A stretch of DNA of 7,020 nt from Candidatus Babeliales bacterium (lineage in GTDB: Bacteria > Babelota > Babeliae > Babelales > JACPOV01), in NCBI GenBank assembly GCA_020050475.1, contig JAGVKP010000051.1:1-7020 (forward strand). Reading direction: 5' to 3'. Below are positions 1-4,845 of the stretch, piece by piece. Position numbers and translations under genes: made by a program. Every line of letters starts with the position of its first letter. Position 1 is the stretch's first letter. The notes below the pieces were generated by a model, which saw only the letters and a list, made by a program, of their open reading frames with translations, was not told where the DNA came from and ran no database searches.

Positions 1-4
1 GATT

Positions 5-35
5 GGGTACTCGGTCATAAGTAGCCCTTTTTTTT
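5..35 (+). terminator. Intrinsic terminator of a gene left of the window
   Basis: On the + strand GGGTACT (5-11) pairs with AGTA and CCC (20-27), giving seven base pairs with one bulged G at 24 and an eight-base loop. A run of eight T (28-35) follows at once. This is the classic rho-independent layout. It would end a rightward gene outside the window, converging on the minus-strand tRNA. On the minus strand the same hairpin follows the tRNA, but no T-run is visible before the window edge, so termination of the tRNA transcript cannot be judged. Confidence 0.5.
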
Positions 36-110
36 GGTGGGCCCACCAGGATTCGAACCTGGGACCTCTCGGTTATGAGCCGATTGCTCTCACCGCTGAG
101 CTATGGGCCC
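35..110 (-). tRNA. tRNA with CAU anticodon, most likely tRNA-Ile2 (lysidine-modified)
   Basis: The minus strand folds as a complete 76-nt cloverleaf: acceptor GGGCCCA/TGGGCCC, D arm GCTC/GAGC with an eight-base loop, anticodon stem ATCGG/CCGAG (outermost pair A-G mismatched), loop CTCATAA, five-base variable loop, and T arm CCAGG/CCTGG with loop TTCGAAT. Discriminator A and a genomically encoded CCA (35-37) follow. The anticodon is CAU. It is not the initiator, because the first acceptor pair is G-C and the anticodon stem lacks the run of three G-C pairs. C4-G69 and C5-G68 match the acceptor pairs that E. coli TilS uses to choose tRNA-Ile2 over elongator tRNA-Met (U4-A69, A5-U68 there). I therefore favour the AUA-decoding isoleucine tRNA; elongator Met remains possible. 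Confidence 0.95.
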
Positions 111-136
111 CAATATATGCTGTTTTCAGTACCGTT

Positions 137-165
137 AGTATAGCCCAAATGATAACAGCTCACAA
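137..165 (-). promoter_or_regulatory. Sigma70-type promoter of the tRNA gene
   Basis: On the minus strand TTGTGA (165-160) is followed after exactly 17 bp by TATACT (142-137). The expected start near 130 gives a leader of about 20 nt before the mature tRNA 5' end at 110. It lies wholly in the 94-bp gap between the AAA+ gene stop and the tRNA, so the tRNA probably has its own transcript. The AAA+ gene could also read through, since I see no convincing terminator in the gap. Confidence 0.6.
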
Positions 166-204
166 GCGACTTTTTTCTCAAAAAAATAGTTGTCACAGCA
201 GAAT

Positions 205-1320
205 TTATAATATTTCGCAGAAACCGGCCAGCGGTACTGGCACCGCTAATGCCACTTGCTCATCTTTTGACATCTGTTTATTCAGAGATGCTTGCGCAGT
301 TTTCATGCTCTGACGGTTAAAATAGGCGACTATTAATCCTTGAGCAACGATTGGTGCCGCAAGCTTGCCGAATTCTTTCATAGAATCAATATTTTTGGTA
401 GTAAATATACGCTCAGATAGTGATTTATAATTACTCACTTGCGCAAAGGCATAGGCAACATCATCCGCCTCAATCAAAGGTTTACCGAAATCGACATGCT
501 TATTTTTTCGTAATTCAGCCGAAAAAATCATTTCTTGAATCACCATATCGAGCTGCCGAACGGAGAGATTCTTCGCTTTTTTTGCTATCTGGCTTTTAGC
601 TTCGTCACAAGCCTCAAAGCCGGACTTCGTTAGAAAATGGAGCGCAATATTCTTACACAGCTCAGGAGAAGCAAGCGAAAATTTGAATCTTTGACTGCCC
701 AATCTGCTTGCAACAGGTTCTGGCAGATTCTCAAGCTTATTTGCTTTCCCAACAATTTTGTGTTTGCTTTTCTCCAATCGATCAATCTCCTGGCACAATG
801 CTGTCACGATACCCAGATCCTTATTTTTTTTATCATGAGCTTTGTCAGTCAAAATATTAATTTCATCAAGGATAATAAGCTGTGGGTGAGCGCCTTCAGA
901 ACAAACGCTGAGTGCTTTTTGAAGATTTTGCGATCCCGAATTTTGATACTCATTAGCAAGCTCAGAGCATCGAACCAAAGTAACATCAAACTCATATTTT
1001 GTTCCTATAGACTCTGCTAACGTAGTTTTTCCCGTTCCCGGCTTACCTATAAATACGCAAAAAGGCGGGAAAAGCTGGTGAAATTTCTCTTGCTGAAACG
1101 ACAAGTAATCTTGCAGTTTCTGCGGCGCACCCTTAACCAACAGGTGATACAGCTTCATATCCATCTGCTCTTTTTTCTTTTCCCGATCACTTTTTCGGAA
1201 AAGGGCGCTCACTTGCGATCTATTGACAAGCGGTTGAGACTCCTCCATAGCCCACAAACAATGAGCAAAAGAGGCGCAAACTAAATAAAAAGCGACAAAA
1301 AATTGATTGAGTCTATTCAT
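205..1320 (-). CDS. AAA+ ATPase with N-terminal signal peptide
   Basis: A 371-residue single-domain AAA+ ATPase. Walker A is GKPGTGKT (92-99) and Walker B is LIILDE (148-153). A sensor-1-like Asn194 lies in KANKLENLPEP, which resembles the ATNRPxxLP of classical AAA proteins. Arg206 and Arg211 (SRLGSQRF) sit where the arginine fingers belong. Residues 235-300 look like the helical lid. The N terminus is unusual: Arg3, then a hydrophobic stretch at about 7-24 ending LWA before an acidic segment, which reads as a Sec signal peptide cleaved near Ala24 or as a signal anchor. Neither Cys15 nor Cys21 is in a proper lipobox. The start is supported by AGGAAGGA seven bases upstream; Met25 would give a cytosolic form but has only a weak site. 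A second hydrophobic patch (about 317-334) may be a membrane-associated or buried helix. The gene is monocistronic. Substrate and partners are unknown. AAA+ activity is confident; location is inferred. Confidence 0.88.
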   Translation of the reverse strand: MNRLNQFFVAFYLVCASFAHCLWAMEESQPLVNRSQVSALFRKSDREKKKEQMDMKLYHLLVKGAPQKLQDYLSFQQEKFHQLFPPFCVFIGKPGTGKTTLAESIGTKYEFDVTLVRCSELANEYQNSGSQNLQKALSVCSEGAHPQLIILDEINILTDKAHDKKNKDLGIVTALCQEIDRLEKSKHKIVGKANKLENLPEPVASRLGSQRFKFSLASPELCKNIALHFLTKSGFEACDEAKSQIAKKAKNLSVRQLDMVIQEMIFSAELRKNKHVDFGKPLIEADDVAYAFAQVSNYKSLSERIFTTKNIDSMKEFGKLAAPIVAQGLIVAYFNRQSMKTAQASLNKQMSKDEQVALAVPVPLAGFCEIL

Positions 1321-1327
1321 TGAGCAT

Positions 1328-1347
1328 TCCTTCCTAGCTGTTTTTTT
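1328..1347 (-). promoter_or_regulatory. Ribosome-binding leader shared with the phosphohexomutase gene
   Basis: On the minus strand a run of seven A, then C, AGCTAGG and AAGGA precede the ATG of the AAA+ gene. AGGAAGGA is a strong Shine-Dalgarno, seven bases from the start codon. The same block, with C/T at the variable base and one inserted C, precedes the phosphohexomutase start at 4723-4743. The Shine-Dalgarno part is expected; the identity of AGCTAGG plus the A-run is not required for ribosome binding. Confidence 0.65.
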
Positions 1348-1359
1348 AGACTTGAGCCA

Positions 1360-1387
1360 AGTATAATTTTTTTGAAATGAATAGCAA
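1360..1387 (-). promoter_or_regulatory. Proximal promoter candidate of the AAA+ ATPase gene
   Basis: On the minus strand TTGCTA (1387-1382) is followed after 16 bp by TATACT (1365-1360), placing a start near 1353 and a leader of about 33 nt with the ribosome-binding site inside it. The -10 matches that of the tRNA promoter. The + strand also shows a TATAAT here (1362-1367), but no + strand gene follows it. Confidence 0.5.
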
Positions 1388-1455
1388 CTATTTTTTTAAA
1401 ATTAAAAATTGACAAAAAACCGAGAGGTGCTGATCACAATCTTCATGCTTACTGG

Positions 1456-1484
1456 ATTATAAAAAATGAGTTAAGTTTTGTCTG
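1456..1484 (-). promoter_or_regulatory. Possible distal promoter just after the gap stop codon
   Basis: A consensus TATAAT lies on the minus strand at 1461-1456. CAGACA (1484-1479), a four-of-six match to the -35 consensus, lies 17 bp upstream and directly abuts the GAPDH stop codon. Transcription from near 1449 would give the AAA+ gene a long leader of about 130 nt. The rest of the 1321-1484 gap holds A/T runs and no clear terminator for the upstream operon. Confidence 0.3.
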
Positions 1485-2486
1485 TCATGCAGCCAACAAA
1501 AAATCCCTCAACCGGCAACTATAACCCCATTCATTATCATACCACCCAAAGATGGTATAGAGGCGATCGACTTGCGCGGTCATCAATGCATCGACAATTA
1601 CCGAACTACTATTGCCTGAAAAATCGGATGAAACGAGTGGCTCTTTGCTGACGGTTATAATCGATTTAAATGGACCATGAGCTGCCTGCTGAAAAGCGTT
1701 GCCAAGATCAGCTAGCGAGCTTGATTTATTACTGCAAAACGTCAATTGGATGAGCGAGACTTTGTCAACCGGCACCCGCATTGAAATCATAGCAATACGC
1801 CCATCAAGCGCTGGCATTATTTTTTTGACCATCTTGGCAGCCCCGGTCGACCCCGGAATAATATTGAGCGCTGCAGCGCGGGACATGCGCGCATCTTTGG
1901 CTTCAATATCAAGCAACACTTGTGAATTGGTATAGGCGTGCGTGGTCGTCATCTGCGCTTGCGCAATGCCGCAATGATCATCAATAACTTTCAAAAGTGG
2001 AAAGAGGGCATTGGTCGTGCAACTGCCAAGAGAAACGATGGTATGCTTTTTTGCATCAAACATCGCATCATTGACACCCGGAATAATAGCCACATCTTCG
2101 TCATGCGCTGGGGCAGAAATCAAAACCGCTTTCGCTCCCGCCTCCAAATGTTTTTGCGCATCTTGGCGATGCGTAAATTTGCCCGAGCAATCAACTACCC
2201 AATCGATTTCGTACGCCAGCCAATTAATCTTGAGTGGATCGGTCTGCGCAATAATTTTGATTGCGCATCCATCAATAATGAGCGTATCCCCTTTTTGTTC
2301 AACCTTAAGTGGAAACGTACCCATCAAAGTATCGTACTTAAAAAGATGCCCAACCAACGCAAGATCACCAGTACCTATATTGATCACTGCAATCGAAAGC
2401 TTTTTTCTGGCATTGGCATCAGCCAAAACAGTACGCAAAAAAGTTTTTCCGATACGGCCAAATCCATTAATTGCTATTTTCTTCAC
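1485..2486 (-). CDS. gap: Glyceraldehyde-3-phosphate dehydrogenase
   Basis: A 333-residue GAPDH of normal family length. It catalyses reversible phosphorylating oxidation of glyceraldehyde 3-phosphate to 1,3-bisphosphoglycerate in cytosolic glycolysis or gluconeogenesis. Visible are the Rossmann motif INGFGRIG (6-13), catalytic Cys156 in SCTTN, catalytic His183 in TTHAYTN, the phosphate-site STG (213-215), Arg237 in MRVP, and the C-terminal signature WYDNEWGYS (315-323). The start is GTG: the Rossmann strand begins at the expected distance and AGGTGA precedes it. It is the last gene of the minus-strand operon, seven bases after the endonuclease IV gene. Two features depart from NAD-dependent enzymes. 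The Asp after the second strand (usually in a VND context) is replaced in INIGTGD (35-41). The Leu-Pro pair near residue 188 of the Bacillus enzyme is Ile193-Glu194. Both changes loosen NAD specificity in known GapB and chloroplast types, so NADP use is possible. The family is certain; cofactor is inferred. Confidence 0.96.
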   Translation of the reverse strand: MKKIAINGFGRIGKTFLRTVLADANARKKLSIAVINIGTGDLALVGHLFKYDTLMGTFPLKVEQKGDTLIIDGCAIKIIAQTDPLKINWLAYEIDWVVDCSGKFTHRQDAQKHLEAGAKAVLISAPAHDEDVAIIPGVNDAMFDAKKHTIVSLGSCTTNALFPLLKVIDDHCGIAQAQMTTTHAYTNSQVLLDIEAKDARMSRAAALNIIPGSTGAAKMVKKIMPALDGRIAMISMRVPVDKVSLIQLTFCSNKSSSLADLGNAFQQAAHGPFKSIITVSKEPLVSSDFSGNSSSVIVDALMTAQVDRLYTIFGWYDNEWGYSCRLRDFLLAA

Positions 2487-2489
2487 AAA

Positions 2490-2495
2490 TCACCT
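2490..2495 (-). promoter_or_regulatory. Ribosome-binding site that decides the GTG start of gap
   Basis: AGGTGA on the minus strand overlaps the last two bases of the TAG stop of the endonuclease IV gene and lies three bases from the GTG start (six from its AGG core). No in-frame ATG lies close by, and the first codons give the conserved Rossmann strand, so the GTG is the likely start. Terminating ribosomes would sit almost on this site, suggesting coupled translation. Confidence 0.65.
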
Positions 2496-3318
2496 ACTTT
2501 TTCCATTCTTTCACCACATTCACCATTTCTATCTGCTGGGCAATCGGCGCTTCAGGAAGCTCAAGTATGCATGCTGCATGGCTCAATCGCGTATCCGTTA
2601 CGATTTTTTTGAGATTTTCTAGCCCGATAACCCCTTGACCCGGAAAGGCATGTCGGTCCTTTTTTTCACCCAATTTTTCTATCGTATCATTCAGATGCAC
2701 AAGCGAGACTGATGAAAACCCGAGAGACTTCTCAATCGTGCTCATAAACTCACTAAAGTGATGCTCCGTCGTAAAATCATATCCGTAGGAATAGGCGTGC
2801 GCCGTATCAATACAAAACGAGATCTTTTCCGGATGCGACATGCGCTCCCGGATCATCTGCAATTCAGCACAATCACTACCGATTGTTGGGCCACCGTGTG
2901 CGGTATTTTCAAGAATAAATGCAATATCCGGATTTTGTATCACGAGCGGATCAAAGATACTGACAAACTGTTCGATTCCTTCATCTTTGGTTTGCCATCC
3001 GGTGGCAGCACCAGGGTGAAGAACGATTGCATTAAACTCAAGCAGTCGCGCCATAGCAATTTCACGCTCGAGGAGCGATACCGTGTGTGCCGTCTGCTTT
3101 CCTGCCAAATTAATCCAATACGAAGCATGAAGATAAAGTTTTTTAAAAAAGGGGCGGTATTTTAAAAAAGCAACGCGCTGCGCTTGAGCATTAATATACG
3201 TACCAGAAGGCTGATGAATCATGAAGCATTGAAAGGTATCAAGAGAAAGACCGTGAGCCAACTGAGCTAATGATACAAGATCATCGGTAATACGCAGATG
3301 GAGCCCAACTGCCCTCAT
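2494..3318 (-). CDS. nfo: Endonuclease IV (AP endonuclease family 2)
   Basis: A 274-residue TIM-barrel AP endonuclease close to the usual length of about 280. It cleaves the phosphodiester bond 5' of abasic sites in base-excision repair and can trim blocked 3' ends. All nine ligands of the trinuclear zinc centre can be matched to the E. coli enzyme: His64 (LHASYWINL), His101 (LHPG), Glu137 (LENTA), Asp171 and His174 (CIDTAHA), His208 (VHLNDT), Asp221 and His223 (DRHAFPGQG), and Glu253 (ELPE). The last motif usually reads LETP, here LELP. The ATG overlaps the phosphohexomutase TGA in an ATGA quartet, so translation is probably coupled to that gene. A GGAAAG inside the upstream gene could assist initiation. 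No independent promoter is evident, which puts a repair enzyme under the control of a sugar-metabolism operon. An intact active enzyme is very likely. Confidence 0.95.
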   Translation of the reverse strand: MRAVGLHLRITDDLVSLAQLAHGLSLDTFQCFMIHQPSGTYINAQAQRVAFLKYRPFFKKLYLHASYWINLAGKQTAHTVSLLEREIAMARLLEFNAIVLHPGAATGWQTKDEGIEQFVSIFDPLVIQNPDIAFILENTAHGGPTIGSDCAELQMIRERMSHPEKISFCIDTAHAYSYGYDFTTEHHFSEFMSTIEKSLGFSSVSLVHLNDTIEKLGEKKDRHAFPGQGVIGLENLKKIVTDTRLSHAACILELPEAPIAQQIEMVNVVKEWKK

Positions 3319-4718
3319 TGATTAAGTTCACTTTCCAATAACTGTTCATCAAAAAATGGATTTAAAAGTTTTCTGAAGTCTGATTTAATTTTTATCAGTG
3401 AGTCATGCGTATCACCTTCAAAGCGCAAACAAATTACCGGTTGCGTATTAGATGCACGCACGACTGCCCACCCATCCGGAAACGTAACCCTGATGCCATC
3501 AATCGTTAAAATTTTCGCATCCTGCCTTTTTGAAAGACTCGATTTAAGAGCACCTACAATTAACTCTTTTTTATCCTCGCTACATGCAAGCCGAATTTCT
3601 CGCGTACTATATTTTTTGGGAAAGACGGTCACCAGCTCATCAAGAGTTTTTCCCGATTGATGCATAATTTCAAAAAGCCTGAGCATTGAATAAATGCCAT
3701 CATCGTACCCAAAATAACGGTCGCTGAAAAAAAAGTGACAGCTTAATTCGCCTGCCAAAAGACCGTTATGTTTTTTCATTTGATCTTTAATGATTGAATG
3801 ACCTGATGGTGACATAACCGGCACTGCACCCCAGCGAGTTAAGAGTTCGGGCAACCCTGATGAACATTTGACGTCAAAAATAATGCGGGCACCCGGCGTC
3901 GTGGTAGCGATCGATTTTGAAAAAACGGCAAGAAGCTTATCTCCTTGCACAAGTTCTCCCGTTTTGGTCATTGCTGCCATTCGATCACAGTCTCCGTCAA
4001 GGCCAATACCAAGCTGCGTATCCGTTTGAGTCACTATTTTTTTCACATCGAGCATATTTTTTTCTACCGTTGGATCCGCTTCATGATTTGGATAGGTGCC
4101 ATCAACGTCCGGATAAAGCAGCTTTACGTTTGGCCAACACATCTTTTTTACTAACAAAGGCAGGACCGTCCCTGCTGCTCCATTACCGCAATCAACCACC
4201 GCCTTTATCTGATAGTTTTTTAAATGGCTAAATTGATCAGCCATCCAGTCAACATATGCCGGAATGAGTAAATGCTCAGTATAGCCACCCACCTTCGGTG
4301 CGATTGTCGCTTTTTTTTCATGCACATATTTCTTGATAAGCTGAATCTGGTCACCCCAAACGGATTCTTTACCCAAGCAGATTTTCAGGCCATTATATTC
4401 TTTGCCATTATGAGATGCCGTAACCATAATACCAGCTTGAACCGGAAGCGTGAAAAGTGAAAAGTAAAGGACCGGCGTTGGACAAGTGCCGATAAAAACG
4501 ACATCAATGCCACTATCTTGCAACGCTCGACACAGCTCTTCTTTTATGGCGGGAGAATGAGTCCGCCCATCAGCGCCAATCGCTACCGTTTTAATCGACG
4601 GATTTTTTTGCAAAAAATGGTACGCAATAGCCCTGCCTATTGGGTAAACTGATTCAATTGGAAACTCGTTATTAACTTTACCACGAATATCGTATTGCCG
4701 AAAAATCACGTCGTTCAT
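3315..4718 (-). CDS. manB: Phosphomannomutase/phosphoglucomutase (alpha-D-phosphohexomutase)
   Basis: A 467-residue enzyme of the AlgC/ManB type, full length for the family (about 460). It interconverts hexose 6- and 1-phosphates, feeding GDP-mannose or UDP-glucose synthesis for envelope glycans, in the cytosol. The four active-site loops appear in order: phosphoserine Ser102 in TASHNGKEYNG; metal loop DGDCDR (241-246); sugar loop GELSCH (323-328); phosphate loop RASNTQP (421-427). The N terminus FRQYDIRG is typical. Substitutions from the usual forms are Gly for Pro in the serine loop (SHNG), and Cys for Gly in both the metal loop (usually DGDGDR) and the sugar loop (usually GEMSGH). All catalytic side chains remain, so activity is expected. 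It is the first gene of the operon, with AAGGA four bases before ATG, and its stop overlaps the endonuclease IV start. Mannose versus glucose preference cannot be read from sequence, so the symbol is provisional. Confidence 0.93.
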   Translation of the reverse strand: MNDVIFRQYDIRGKVNNEFPIESVYPIGRAIAYHFLQKNPSIKTVAIGADGRTHSPAIKEELCRALQDSGIDVVFIGTCPTPVLYFSLFTLPVQAGIMVTASHNGKEYNGLKICLGKESVWGDQIQLIKKYVHEKKATIAPKVGGYTEHLLIPAYVDWMADQFSHLKNYQIKAVVDCGNGAAGTVLPLLVKKMCWPNVKLLYPDVDGTYPNHEADPTVEKNMLDVKKIVTQTDTQLGIGLDGDCDRMAAMTKTGELVQGDKLLAVFSKSIATTTPGARIIFDVKCSSGLPELLTRWGAVPVMSPSGHSIIKDQMKKHNGLLAGELSCHFFFSDRYFGYDDGIYSMLRLFEIMHQSGKTLDELVTVFPKKYSTREIRLACSEDKKELIVGALKSSLSKRQDAKILTIDGIRVTFPDGWAVVRASNTQPVICLRFEGDTHDSLIKIKSDFRKLLNPFFDEQLLESELNQ

Positions 4719-4722
4719 ACTG

Positions 4723-4743
4723 TCCTTGCCTAGCTATTTTTTT
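4723..4743 (-). promoter_or_regulatory. Leader and ribosome-binding site of the phosphohexomutase operon
   Basis: On the minus strand a run of seven A, T, AGCTAGG, C and AAGGA precede the ATG. AAGGA is only four bases from the start, a tight spacing. The block matches the AAA+ gene leader (1328-1347) at all but one substitution and one inserted base. Confidence 0.6.
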
Positions 4744-4808
4744 CCAGCGTAACGCAACTATTTTCAAATGCAATAACAAAGCCTTATCGCTTGCCCTGTC
4801 GCTAGGCA
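4727..4808. repeat. 8-bp inverted repeat across the divergent intergenic region
   Basis: TGCCTAGC (4727-4734) and its exact reverse complement GCTAGGCA (4801-4808) lie 66 bp apart. The left arm is in the phosphohexomutase leader; the right arm lies in the spacer of the candidate sbcC promoter. An 8-mer pair in 127 bp has roughly a one in ten chance of arising at random, so a paired operator is only a suggestion. A short palindrome GCGTAACGC (4747-4755) lies between the arms. Confidence 0.3.
4746..4773 (-). promoter_or_regulatory. Weak promoter candidate for the phosphohexomutase operon
   Basis: On the minus strand TTGCAT (4773-4768) is separated by 16 bp from TACGCT (4751-4746). Each matches the consensus at only three of six positions. 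A promoter must lie somewhere in this 127-bp gap, because the neighbouring gene is divergent, but this is only the best candidate I can find. Confidence 0.25.
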
Positions 4809-4819
4809 TTCGTTAGACT
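4791..4819 (+). promoter_or_regulatory. Promoter candidate of the sbcC-like gene
   Basis: TTGCCC (4791-4796), a 17-bp spacer and TAGACT (4814-4819) give a good sigma70-type spacing. The start would be near 4826, leaving a leader of about 20 nt that is A-rich just before the ATG and lacks an obvious Shine-Dalgarno. An imperfect dyad GGTA...TACC (4823-4835) straddles the predicted start. Confidence 0.45.
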
Positions 4820-4845
4820 GGCGGTACACGTTACCAGAAAAAAAT

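Noticed and set aside
1..18. Minus-strand ATG at 18 reading off the left edge, preceded by AAGGG
   Set aside because: Only six codons are visible, and they overlap a hairpin plus T-run that is better explained as a + strand terminator.
637..1020. Plus-strand 127-codon frame opposite the AAA+ ATPase gene
   Set aside because: It is antisense to the Walker B and sensor-1 coding region, with no ribosome-binding site or recognisable features; a shadow frame.
1390..1409. A/T-only inverted repeat as a possible terminator of the gap operon
   Set aside because: The stem is six A-T pairs with an eight-base loop and no G-C pair. It is too weak to call, and it lies next to the AAA+ gene promoter.
1402..1446. 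Fourteen-codon minus-strand ORF in the AAA+ gene leader, a possible leader peptide
   Set aside because: It has no ribosome-binding site, no run of regulatory codons and no attenuator-like hairpin after it, so chance is the simplest explanation.
1938..2622. Two long + strand open frames of 203-224 codons opposite gap and the end of nfo
   Set aside because: They lie antisense to genes with full catalytic motifs, overlap each other in different frames and show no recognisable domain.
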